Part shown: positions 36,854-45,753 of the stretch, piece by piece
Position numbering within the stretch: position 1 is the stretch's first letter
How the letters are laid out: every line of letters begins with the position of its first letter
Source of the DNA: Novosphingobium marinum
Lineage (GTDB): Bacteria; Pseudomonadota; Alphaproteobacteria; Sphingomonadales; Sphingomonadaceae
NCBI RefSeq assembly: GCF_013408095.1
Contig: NZ_JACBZF010000002.1
Location: forward strand, 620,001 to 684,000
Reading direction: 5' to 3'
DNA length: 64,000 bases
The notes under the pieces: generated by a model
Told to the model about the DNA's origin: nothing
Databases searched by the model: none
Seen by the model: the letters and a program-made list of their open reading frames with translations, nothing else
Translations under genes and position numbers: made by a program

Positions 36854-37753
36854 ATGCGCCGTTTCGACCAGCGAATATTCGATCGCAGGTGGGAACTCGA
36901 CATCGTCGACCTGCTCGCGCTGGAGGACGTCGGGCAGGATCGCTTCGTCGCGCCGCGCAACCAGCCCAATGCCTACGGCACGCTCTACGGCGGGCAGATC
37001 GCGGCGCAGGCGCTGACCGCGGCCGACCGCACGGTGCCTGAGGGCCGCAAGGTCCATTCGCTGCATTCCTACTTCCTGCGCGCCGGCGACAACGACAAGC
37101 GCGTCGATTACGACGTCGAGCGCACGCGCGACGGCGGGCGCTTCTCGACGCGGCGGGTCACCGCCTCGCAGCAAGGTCGCATCATCTTCTCGATGGAGTG
37201 CTCGTACCGGTCGGGCACGCACGGCTTCTCGCATTTCCGGGAGCAGCACGCGACGCAGTCCGCCGAGGACGCGCTTGCCCCCGAGGACATCCGCGCGATG
37301 GTGAGCGAGGAACACGCCTCGTTCCTCGGCCTGTTCGCGGGCAACTACCCGGTCGAACTGCGGCTGCCCGGCACCGCCGGCTATTTCGAGACCGCGCCCG
37401 AGGCGAAGCGCCACTACTGGCTGCGCGCGCCGGGCGCAGGCCGCGTCTCCGATCCTGCCGTCCACCGCCAGATATTCACTTTCCTGAGCGATTTCATGCT
37501 GGTGGGCGTGCCGCTCGTCCCGCACACGGTGGCGCTGCCGGGACCGCACCTGTTCGTCGCCAGCCTCGACCACAACGTCTGGTTCCACCGCGATATTCGC
37601 TGCGACGAATGGCTGCTGTTCGAGACCGAAGGACCCAACGCGCACGAGGGCGTCAATCTCGCTCAAGGCCATGTCTACGACACCAAGGGCGTGCTCGTCG
37701 CCACTGTCGCGCAGGAGGCGCTGCAGATCCCGCAGGATGGCGATCAGGAATAG
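36854..37753 (+). CDS. tesB: Acyl-CoA thioesterase II (TesB-like)
   Basis: The 299-aa protein has the two hot-dog domains of the TesB family. It begins LLALEDVGQDRFVA, has YGGQIAAQALTAADRTV and KVHSLHSYFLRAGD in the first domain, and DHNVWFHRDIRCDEWLLFE in the second. TesB hydrolyses medium- and long-chain acyl-CoAs, which may relieve CoA trapping during branched-chain acid breakdown. It begins 6 bp after the mccA stop, so it is the last gene of this operon. It ends 30 bp from the convergent CheB gene, with no hairpin seen between. Confidence 0.9.
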   Translation: MRRFDQRIFDRRWELDIVDLLALEDVGQDRFVAPRNQPNAYGTLYGGQIAAQALTAADRTVPEGRKVHSLHSYFLRAGDNDKRVDYDVERTRDGGRFSTRRVTASQQGRIIFSMECSYRSGTHGFSHFREQHATQSAEDALAPEDIRAMVSEEHASFLGLFAGNYPVELRLPGTAGYFETAPEAKRHYWLRAPGAGRVSDPAVHRQIFTFLSDFMLVGVPLVPHTVALPGPHLFVASLDHNVWFHRDIRCDEWLLFETEGPNAHEGVNLAQGHVYDTKGVLVATVAQEALQIPQDGDQE

Positions 37754-37783
37754 GCGGCAAGCCCGAGTGACCCGCGGGCGCGC

Positions 37784-38761
37784 TCAGGCGGCGTCGGAGT
37801 TTCGCGTCAGTAGCATCTGCTCGATCGTCTCGGCGTCCTGCGAATAGCCTTCGGCCCGGTCGAGCAGGCGATCGGTCGTGCTGCCGCCGCGTTCGGCGAG
37901 CCGGCGGAGCATTTCGGTTTTCTCGCGCAGCGACCGGAGGCTGTCGTACAGGCTGCGCTCGAGCATTTCCTCCTGGCGTTTGTCGAGCGACGCGGCAGTG
38001 TAGGCATGCCCCGTGTGGCAGCGGAACCGGGTCATGGGTCCGTCGCTGATTTCCCAGAGGACTCCATTGCAGTCGGGACAATTGAACGGGGACAGCTCGC
38101 CCAGCTTGTTTTCGTTCGCCATGCTGGCCTTCTCCAATCCGGCGATCATCATTTCCAGCTTGATCTTTTCGTCCGCGGCTATGTCCTTGCCGGCGGGTTC
38201 GCCGCTGATGCGGCCGACGAGCTTACCGAGTTCGGATGCCGAAGCGATTGCGCGCGGTTCCCCGACCGCGCTGATCGCCGCTCGCGGCATGGCCGGGGAG
38301 AGGGCGTCGGCAGGGTCCTGAACCAGCACGATGCCGCCGCTCGCCTCGATCGCGCGAGCACCCGAGGCGCCGTCGTCGAGATAGCCCGAAAGGACCACCC
38401 CGCAGACGCGACCCATGCCAAACACCGCAAGCGACCGGAACAGCGGGTCGATCGCCGGGCGGAAGTTGTTTTCGCGCGGGCCACGTTTCAGATGGAGATG
38501 CCCGTGGCCGACCATCATGTGGCAGTCAGGCGGGGCAAGGTAGATGCAAGACGACCGGATCGGTTCACCATCCCCGGGTTCGCACACCTCGAACGAGGTT
38601 GCCTTGTCGACGATTTCGGCAAGGTGGCTCGTCTCGACCGATCGGTGCAGGACGACGAACAAGCTGCACGGAGCGGATGGCTGGAACGCGTCCAGAAACG
38701 AAATCAGTGCAGGCAACGCGCCCGCGCTTCCCGCGATGCCGATGAGGTCGCGCCGCTTCAT
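37784..38761 (-). CDS. CheB-like protein-glutamate methylesterase with C-terminal zinc-ribbon-like motif
   Basis: The 325-aa protein is a CheB methylesterase domain (about 1-180) without the usual receiver domain. The Ser lies in AGSAGALPAL (canonical GASAGG has Gly where Ala stands), with His in VVLHRSVETSH and Asp in SGYLDDGASGA. A C-terminal part (about 215-325) has CPDCNGVLWE and FRCHTGHAY, a CxxC...CxxxH set that may bind zinc, then a helical tail. ATG 38761 overlaps the stop of the hybrid kinase gene (ATGA), so the two are coupled. No chemoreceptor gene is near. Its substrate may be a non-chemotaxis protein, which is inference. Confidence 0.85.
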   Translation of the reverse strand: MKRRDLIGIAGSAGALPALISFLDAFQPSAPCSLFVVLHRSVETSHLAEIVDKATSFEVCEPGDGEPIRSSCIYLAPPDCHMMVGHGHLHLKRGPRENNFRPAIDPLFRSLAVFGMGRVCGVVLSGYLDDGASGARAIEASGGIVLVQDPADALSPAMPRAAISAVGEPRAIASASELGKLVGRISGEPAGKDIAADEKIKLEMMIAGLEKASMANENKLGELSPFNCPDCNGVLWEISDGPMTRFRCHTGHAYTAASLDKRQEEMLERSLYDSLRSLREKTEMLRRLAERGGSTTDRLLDRAEGYSQDAETIEQMLLTRNSDAA

Positions 38762-41700
38762 TCCTTGCCCGCGACTTCTTCGCCGAGGGCGATCGCCCGC
38801 GCCGAGTGCGCCAGGAGCGTTGCGGGCGAAACCGGCTTGGCGAGGAAGTCGAACGACGCGATGCCCTGCTCTATGATGAGGTTCGATCCGTAGCCCGACA
38901 CGATGATGACAGGCACGTCCCGCTCGGCGAGTTTCATCGCCAGCGGAGTGACCGGATCGCCATCGATGTTGTAGTCGAGCACGGCCAGCGCGATGTCTTG
39001 GTTGTCGATGCCTTCCAGCGCATCCTTCAGCGAATGGAACGGGCCGACGATCTCGGCTCCCATGCTCGACAGTGCCTGGGCGGTCTGCTCCGCCACCAGC
39101 CATTCGTCGTCCAGCACCAGCACCTTGCGTCCCCGGATCGTCGTCAGGTCGGTGGAGCCGGGCAGCGAAGCGGACCGTGGCTGCGCTTCGGCCAGGATCG
39201 ACATTTTCTCCAGCGGGAAGGAGCACGTCACGACAAGGCCTTCGGGACGGAAATCGATCGTGGTCTCGGCCCGGAGCTGGCTCTTCATGATCCGCTCGAT
39301 CACCGTGGACCCGAAGCCCCGGTGCTTCGGTCTCCTGACTGCGGGACCGTCCGACTCCTGCCAGACGAGGTCGAGGTGTTCGCCGTCGCCGGTTTCGCGA
39401 ACCGACCATTCGACCAGCAGCTTGCCTTCGGGAACCGACAGCGAGCCGTACTTGATGGCATTGGTGGTCAGTTCGTGGAGCGCCATGGCGAGCGACTGGG
39501 CCGCGCTGGGAGCGATGGCGATCTCCGGCCCCCGGGTCTCCACTCTTTCGGGGTTCGGCGCGTGCGCCAGTTCGTCCTCGATCAGCACCGAGAGTTTCGC
39601 GCCCCGCCAGCGGTGCTCTGCCAGCAGGCTGTGCGTGCGCGCCATCGACCTGAGCCGCTGTTCGAAGTTCGAGGTGAAGGTGGCCAGGTCCGGCGCATCG
39701 CGGCTGGTGATCGCGGCGATCGACACGATGATGGCCAGCACGTTCTTCACGCGATGGTCGAGTTCGCGCATCATGAAGCGGGAATGCTCCTCGGCTTCCT
39801 TGCGCGCGGTGATGTCGGCGTTGATCCCGATCACGCGGACCCGGTCTTCGCCTTCGACGCGTTCGGCCTGACCGATCAGCCAGATGATGCTTCCGTCCGC
39901 ACGGCGCAGGCGGAATTCCTGTTCGAAAGGTTCGCCCCGCTCGGCCGTGGCGGCAAGCGCCCGGTCGACCCGGTCGAAGTCCTCGCTGACGACCATGCCC
40001 ATGAAATCGTCCACTTTCGGACGCCGCTTCGGCCCGACGCCCATGAGTTCGCGCAGGCGCTCGTCCCAGTAGACTTCCTTTGTCGCCGGATCGTATTGCC
40101 ATATGCCCATGCCCGCCGTCTTCATCGCCAGCGAGAGCATCAGGCGGTCGCGGGCAAGGCTCGCCTCGCGTTCGATCTGCCGGATCGTGGCTGCGGCCGT
40201 ACTGGCGGCGGCCTGCACGATGGCGACGTCCTCGGCGGCGAAATGGTTCGCATCGCGATCATGCACGCCGATCACGCCCCACGGCTTGCCGCCCACCTCG
40301 ACAAGGCAGCTGATGCCCGAAAGCACCTTGTGCTCGATCAGCAGCGAAGGGGCCTCGAACCGCTTTTCCTCGCGGAAGTCGCTCACCAGCACCGGCGATT
40401 CCGATTTCAGCGTATAGCCTCCCTGGCTCTTGACGCCGGTCGGCACGGTCCATTTCGCCAGCGACTGCGCCTTCCAGCCGGCACCCGCGACAAGGCTGAA
40501 GGCTTCGTCGTCGCTTTCGAACTTCAGGACCTTGGCGTAATCGCAGTCGAGCGAGACCCGCAGCGTGGCGCAAAGCTCGTTCAGGAAACCGGGAAGGTCG
40601 CGCGCGCCAAGCGCCTTCTGGCTGATTTCGGCGGTCAGCCGCTGCTGCCTCTCGCGCGAGGCGAGAAGCGCCGACATGTTGGCCTGCTGCGAGATGTCCA
40701 CGTAAGTGACGACGACGCCGCTGATCCGCTCGTCCGACGTGCGATAGGGCTGGACCCGGCGGACATAGACGGTCTCGCCGGCCCTGACTTCGCGCTCGCG
40801 CGGAGACAGGTGGTTGAGCGTGGCCTTCGCGTCGTCGAGCAGGTCTGCATCCTCGACGCTGAACGCAAGGTCGGCGATCGGACGTCCGACATCGCTGTCG
40901 CGCAGTTCGACGATGCCGCGCATGGCAGGCGTGAAGCCGCTGATCCTGAGTTCGGGATCGAGGAACAGGACCGGCAGCCGCGTGGAGGTCAGCAGGTTGC
41001 GCAGGTCGTCTGTCGTTTTCTCGACCTCGGTGACCTTCTCCTCGAGCTGGTTGTTGACGGTGATCAGTTCCTCGTTGAGCGACTGTAGCTCCTCGCGGCT
41101 CGTTTCCAGTTCCTCGTTCGCGGACTGCAGTTCCTCGTTGGCCGCCATGGCTTCCTCATGGCTCGCCTTCAGTTCCTCGTTCGAGGTCTCGAGTTCCTCG
41201 ACCGTGGTCTGCAGGTCCTCGCGCATGATCTCCAGTTCGCGTTCGAGCTGTTCGACGTGCGCCGAGTTGCGGTCCTCGTCGTCGCTGGCGGCGCTTGCGG
41301 GATCGGGCTCTTCCTGCTCGATGAAGGTGACGAGGTAGAGTGGCTCCTGCTCGTCCTCGATCGAGACGCATTCGATGCAGACCATCGCGTCGTCATCCGA
41401 AAGGCGAACCCGGGCGCTGCGGTGAGAAGGGCTCTCGCCCTGCGAGACCGCCCGCACCGCCTCGCGCACGCGGCTGCGCAGCGATGCAGGCACCATGTCG
41501 AACACGTTGTTCGACGGCTCGCCCGGCGGCATGGCGAGAAAGCGCCGGACGTTTCCCGAAAGGAACGCGATATCGCCGCTCGCGCGTACCGCGACCGACG
41601 GGGGCGCATATCGTTCGAGAAGCGAATTGCGAACTCGGCCCCCCAGGTCGAGCGCGCCCCTTCTCTCCCGCGGGCCGGATTTCGACGGCGCAGCGAACTG

Positions 41701-43158
41701 CGTCGATACGTGGCGCGCGCTCATTTGCGCCATCGACTGGCCGGGGCAGCGCCGATAAAGGTGCGACTTGGTATCGACCGGCGTGAACCGCGAATTCTGC
41801 GCTCCCGTCGTCTCCGATGTGCCGAGAAGCAGCATCCCGCCCTCGTTCAGCGCGAAATGGAAGGTTTCCAGAAGCCGGTTCTGGTGCTTGCTGTCGAGAT
41901 AGATCAGCAGGTTGCGGCAACTGACCATGTCGAGCTTGGAAAAGGGCGGGTCGGTCAGCACGTCCTGGTGGGCGAAGACGACCCTTTCCCGCAGCTCCTT
42001 GTTGACCCGCCATCCCGTCGCCTCGCGTATGAAGTACTTCTTGAGCCGCTCGCTGCCGACGTCGTCCGCGATGCTTTCCGGGTACTGCGCCTCGCGCCCC
42101 CGTGCGACGGCATCGGTGTCGAGGTCCGTGGCGAAGATCTGCCAAGGCGTGGGACCGGGAATCTGTCGTGCCGCCTCTTCGAGCAGGATGGCGAGTGTAT
42201 AGGCTTCCTCACCGCTGGAGCAGGCCGGAACCCAGACGCGCAGGGTGCGGTCCTCGCTTGCCGACCGGACGAGGAGCGGCTGGATGACTTTCTCGGCGAC
42301 TTGCTCCCAGACCGCCGGGTCGCGGAAGAAGCAGGTCACGTTGATCAGCAGGTCTTCGAACAGGCGGCGCAGCTCGTCCTCGTTCGAACGTACGTGCGTG
42401 GTGTATGCGCCAAGGTCGTCGAAACGCAGCAGGTTCATGCGGCGCCGGATGCGCCGTCTGAGCGTGCCGAACTTGTAGGCGGCGAAATCCTGCCCGGTGC
42501 GCGCCTTGATCAGCGAGAGCAGGCCGCCGATCTCTCGGCGGGCGAACCCGTCGCCGGATACGCCTTCGCCGATGCGGTGCGACAATTCGCGGATAGTATC
42601 GACGAGCGTGTCGATCGAGCCGACCTCGTCGACGACACCTGCCTCTATCGCCGAGCGCGGCATCCCGTCGTAGAGCGCGTTTTCCGGGCTCTGTACTAGC
42701 GAGACGCCGCCCGCACCCTTGATCGCGCGCAGGCCGATGGAACCGTCGTTGCCGGTACCCGACAGTACCACGCCCACTGCGCGCGGTCCGGCGCTGTCGG
42801 CAAGCGAGCGCATGAAATGGTCGATCGGCATGCGCTGCCCGCGCGGCCCGTGCGCCGGCTCGACGAAAAGGCCGTGGTCGACGATCGTCAGGTAGCGTCC
42901 GGGCGTGAGGACGTAGACGTTCCCCGAATTGATCGGCATGTCCTGCGATGCTTCCGAAACCGGAAGCGCGCACGATCTCGACAGGATGTCGGTAAGCTGG
43001 CTCTCGTGATCGGGGGCAAGGTGCAGAAGGATTACGAACGCGGCCCTGTCGTCGGCGTTCAGTTCGCTCACGAAGTTCTTCAGCGCTTCGACCCCGCCGG
43101 CGCTGGCCCCGACCGCAACGATCGGAAAATCGAGTTCCCGTTCCTTCTGGATGCCCAC
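38758..43158 (-). CDS. CheB-CheR-PAS-GAF-PAS-HWE histidine kinase-receiver hybrid
   Basis: This 1466-aa multidomain signalling protein contains: CheB (about 10-185; GASAGG Ser 19, His 46, Asp 138); CheR methyltransferase (about 200-470; CSSGEEAYTL); a long Glu-rich coiled coil (about 632-725); PAS (about 725-822); GAF (about 845-995); PAS (about 1005-1120; GIWQYDPATKEVYWDE); an HWE kinase (about 1127-1320; RELDHRVKN with phospho-His about 1135, LHELTTNAIKYG, WQESDGP with the WxE motif); and a C-terminal receiver (about 1344-1462; LDDE, phospho-Asp about 1395 in VLDYNIDG, Lys about 1441). No transmembrane segment is seen. The start is uncertain: GTG 43158 is used, and TTG 43212 is the alternative. 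HWE kinases in alphaproteobacteria often act in the general stress response. Confidence 0.9.
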   Translation of the reverse strand: MGIQKERELDFPIVAVGASAGGVEALKNFVSELNADDRAAFVILLHLAPDHESQLTDILSRSCALPVSEASQDMPINSGNVYVLTPGRYLTIVDHGLFVEPAHGPRGQRMPIDHFMRSLADSAGPRAVGVVLSGTGNDGSIGLRAIKGAGGVSLVQSPENALYDGMPRSAIEAGVVDEVGSIDTLVDTIRELSHRIGEGVSGDGFARREIGGLLSLIKARTGQDFAAYKFGTLRRRIRRRMNLLRFDDLGAYTTHVRSNEDELRRLFEDLLINVTCFFRDPAVWEQVAEKVIQPLLVRSASEDRTLRVWVPACSSGEEAYTLAILLEEAARQIPGPTPWQIFATDLDTDAVARGREAQYPESIADDVGSERLKKYFIREATGWRVNKELRERVVFAHQDVLTDPPFSKLDMVSCRNLLIYLDSKHQNRLLETFHFALNEGGMLLLGTSETTGAQNSRFTPVDTKSHLYRRCPGQSMAQMSARHVSTQFAAPSKSGPRERRGALDLGGRVRNSLLERYAPPSVAVRASGDIAFLSGNVRRFLAMPPGEPSNNVFDMVPASLRSRVREAVRAVSQGESPSHRSARVRLSDDDAMVCIECVSIEDEQEPLYLVTFIEQEEPDPASAASDDEDRNSAHVEQLERELEIMREDLQTTVEELETSNEELKASHEEAMAANEELQSANEELETSREELQSLNEELITVNNQLEEKVTEVEKTTDDLRNLLTSTRLPVLFLDPELRISGFTPAMRGIVELRDSDVGRPIADLAFSVEDADLLDDAKATLNHLSPREREVRAGETVYVRRVQPYRTSDERISGVVVTYVDISQQANMSALLASRERQQRLTAEISQKALGARDLPGFLNELCATLRVSLDCDYAKVLKFESDDEAFSLVAGAGWKAQSLAKWTVPTGVKSQGGYTLKSESPVLVSDFREEKRFEAPSLLIEHKVLSGISCLVEVGGKPWGVIGVHDRDANHFAAEDVAIVQAAASTAAATIRQIEREASLARDRLMLSLAMKTAGMGIWQYDPATKEVYWDERLRELMGVGPKRRPKVDDFMGMVVSEDFDRVDRALAATAERGEPFEQEFRLRRADGSIIWLIGQAERVEGEDRVRVIGINADITARKEAEEHSRFMMRELDHRVKNVLAIIVSIAAITSRDAPDLATFTSNFEQRLRSMARTHSLLAEHRWRGAKLSVLIEDELAHAPNPERVETRGPEIAIAPSAAQSLAMALHELTTNAIKYGSLSVPEGKLLVEWSVRETGDGEHLDLVWQESDGPAVRRPKHRGFGSTVIERIMKSQLRAETTIDFRPEGLVVTCSFPLEKMSILAEAQPRSASLPGSTDLTTIRGRKVLVLDDEWLVAEQTAQALSSMGAEIVGPFHSLKDALEGIDNQDIALAVLDYNIDGDPVTPLAMKLAERDVPVIIVSGYGSNLIIEQGIASFDFLAKPVSPATLLAHSARAIALGEEVAGKE

Positions 43159-43308
43159 CTCCCATTGGCAAAGCTTACAATGCCATGACGGGGGGCATCC
43201 GCGCCAGTTCAAATGTTAAGTATTACAGGGCTTAAGCGCAGTTTACTGGCTGATCGGCCCGGTCGAACGTTCAAAAGTGTCCGCAGCGTGGGAGGAGGGC
43301 GTGCCAGA

Positions 43309-45753
43309 CTATCGCCGGGAGATGCGCACCGAGACCGGCCCCGCATCCAAAAGCCCTGCGACGGGCTCTGCCCGCCCGCCGAAGGAAACGGTCGTGTCCC
43401 GCCACCAGTCTGCAGTGGGTGCCGGGGCGGTGCCACCGAGGAGCGCGGCACCGCAGCGAATGGCAAAGGCGCATTGCAGCTCGGCATCGTCGAGGCTGCG
43501 CGTAAAGCCCAGGACGTTGCCCGCGCGCGCGCCGCCAACCGTCGCCGGTTCGTAGCTTCCGCCGGCGAAGAGTTCCGGCCCCGCCCGCCGCAGCGTCAGC
43601 AGGTAGCGGATCAGCGCCAGCTTGGGATGTTCCGCGCGTTCCTGCGCCAGCATCGCATCGCGGACCGCGTAGTCGACCGGGCGGCGGTTGTCCGGATCGA
43701 CCATCGAGAAGTCGGGAAGCTCGCACCCCTGGTAGATGTCGGGCATCCCCGGCACGGTGAAGTGCAGGCCGGTCTGGACGAGCATGTTCGCTTCGGTCGC
43801 GGCGGCGGTTTCTCCCAGGAAGGCCGCAATGTCGGCCAGCAGGTCCGCCGACTGCGCCAGATCGCACAACCGCGTCGCGAAGCTGCGGCAGCGCGTTTCG
43901 TACGGCTCGTCGGGCTGCTCCCAGGAAGAGCGCAGCTTGGCTTCGCGCAGCGCCTTTTCCTGCCAGGCGGCAAGGCGCTGGCCATAGGCGGCAAGCCCGT
44001 CGCGGTCGCCGGCGGCAAGTCCGTCGGGCCATGCCCCGAACAGCATCTGGTAGAGCATGTAGCGGTCGGCCGGATCGACGTCCGGCTCGCTCGCCATCTC
44101 GTCCCAGCGCAGCACACGCTCGCGCCACACTTCAGGGATCGAGGAAAGCACCGCCAGCCGCGCGCGCACGTCCTCGCCGCGCTTGTGATCGTGAGTCGCG
44201 GTGGCGAGCATCGATCCGGGGAAGTCGCGCGCGCGCCGTTCGCAAACGCGGTGGAACCGTTCAGGCGGGCAGGCCAGGTGCGCCGCGTCGAAGCCCACGT
44301 CGGTGCGCGACAGCAGCTTGCCGTGGCGGTAGAACGCGGTGTCCTCCACTGCTTTTGCCGCGATCGGTGCGGAAAGCTGCTGGAACCGGCACACCGCATC
44401 GGCGGCGAGTGCGGCATCGCCCGGGCCCTTTCCGGCCAGCCAGTTCAGGATGGCGTCGGACACGACCTCCTCGCCGGGCGGCGTGAAAGGCGCGGCCTTG
44501 CGCCTTGCCGCCTCACGCACGTCCGAATCGCTGGCCGGCGCGTCGTCACCCGTCCCATAGGTTCGGTAGACCGGGAAGGCATCGAGCAGCCGCGATATCG
44601 CCCGGCGAAGCATTCCGTGGGTGAAGCCGCGCGTCGCGGCATCGGTGGCTGTCAGCGCACGGAACGCCGCGACGCAGGCGGTCAGCTGCGCCTCGAACGC
44701 CCAGGCGAGCATGTCGCGCCGCGCGGCAAGCTCTTCCGCCGCGAAATCGGCGGGCCGGCCTGAAAAGCGCGTCCACAGGTCGGCCAGTAAATCCTCGCCG
44801 CCCGGATCGTGCAGCAGGAGCGAGACCTCTTCCATGAAATCGTACCCGCTGGTGCCGTCGACGCCCCAGTCGGTCGGAAGCGCCTCGCCGGGGCCGAGGA
44901 TCTTCTCGACGACGATGTAGGCCGGCCCTTCGGGTGCATCGGCGGGGCGCTCGCTTTCGGCAAGGCGTTCGCGCAGCTTGCGGCAATAGGCCGCGGGGTC
45001 GGTCAGGCCGTCGACGTGGTCGATGCGCACGCCGTCGATCAGCCCCTCGCGCCACAGCCGGAAGTAGAGCGCGTGGGTTTCCTCGAAGACTTGCGGGTCC
45101 TCGACGCGCAGGCCCGCCAGTTCGTTGATCGTGAAGAAGCGTCGCCAGTTCAGCTCGTCGTTCGCGGTGCGCCACCAGCCCAGCCGGTAGTGCTGCTGGG
45201 CGAGCAGTTCGTGGAGGCCCTTGCGGTGTTCCGGGGAGGGCAGGCGGCTTCCCGGCGCGAGCGGCAGGCGATGTTCGCCGTAGACGACCAGCGCCGGGTC
45301 CGCGCCCGCGCGGTCCACGAAGACCTGCCCTTGTGCGATCACCTCATCCAGCGGCGCGCCGAGGATCGGCAGCAGCACTTTCTCGCGCCAGTCGATATCG
45401 AAGAACCGCGCGTGGCGACTGCCCTGTCCGAGGCGCAGGACATCGTTCCACCAGGCATTCTCGCCGCCCGCCACGCCCATGTGATTGGGCACGATATCGA
45501 TGACGAGGCCCATCCCGTGCCGCCGCAGCGCGCCGACCAGCGATCGCAGTCCGTCCTCCCCGCCCAATTCGGGATTGACGCGCGTCGGGTCGACGACGTC
45601 GTAGCCGTGCATCGATCCGCTGGCCGCCGTGGTGATCGGCGAGGCGTAGACGTGGCTCACGCCCAGCCCGTCGAGGTAGGGGACGAGCGCCTCGGCACGC
45701 TCGAAGGGGAAATCGCGATTGAACTGGAAACGGTAGGTTGCGCGCGGGGTCAT
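43309..45753 (-). CDS. treY: Malto-oligosyltrehalose synthase
   Basis: TreY rearranges the reducing-end linkage of malto-oligosaccharides to an alpha,alpha-1,1 bond; TreZ then releases trehalose. The 814-aa GH13 protein begins ATYRFQFNRDFPFERAE and shows VYASPITTAASGSMHGYDVVD in shortened form (SPITTAASGSMHGYD), IVPNHMGV (GH13 region I), DGVRIDHVDGL (nucleophile Asp), VVEKILGPGE (acid/base Glu) and MPDIYQGCE near the C terminus. Length and motifs are typical. ATG 45753 overlaps the malQ stop (ATGA). It is the last gene of the glucan operon, about 150 bp before the hybrid kinase gene. Confidence 0.95.
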   Translation of the reverse strand: MTPRATYRFQFNRDFPFERAEALVPYLDGLGVSHVYASPITTAASGSMHGYDVVDPTRVNPELGGEDGLRSLVGALRRHGMGLVIDIVPNHMGVAGGENAWWNDVLRLGQGSRHARFFDIDWREKVLLPILGAPLDEVIAQGQVFVDRAGADPALVVYGEHRLPLAPGSRLPSPEHRKGLHELLAQQHYRLGWWRTANDELNWRRFFTINELAGLRVEDPQVFEETHALYFRLWREGLIDGVRIDHVDGLTDPAAYCRKLRERLAESERPADAPEGPAYIVVEKILGPGEALPTDWGVDGTSGYDFMEEVSLLLHDPGGEDLLADLWTRFSGRPADFAAEELAARRDMLAWAFEAQLTACVAAFRALTATDAATRGFTHGMLRRAISRLLDAFPVYRTYGTGDDAPASDSDVREAARRKAAPFTPPGEEVVSDAILNWLAGKGPGDAALAADAVCRFQQLSAPIAAKAVEDTAFYRHGKLLSRTDVGFDAAHLACPPERFHRVCERRARDFPGSMLATATHDHKRGEDVRARLAVLSSIPEVWRERVLRWDEMASEPDVDPADRYMLYQMLFGAWPDGLAAGDRDGLAAYGQRLAAWQEKALREAKLRSSWEQPDEPYETRCRSFATRLCDLAQSADLLADIAAFLGETAAATEANMLVQTGLHFTVPGMPDIYQGCELPDFSMVDPDNRRPVDYAVRDAMLAQERAEHPKLALIRYLLTLRRAGPELFAGGSYEPATVGGARAGNVLGFTRSLDDAELQCAFAIRCGAALLGGTAPAPTADWWRDTTVSFGGRAEPVAGLLDAGPVSVRISRR

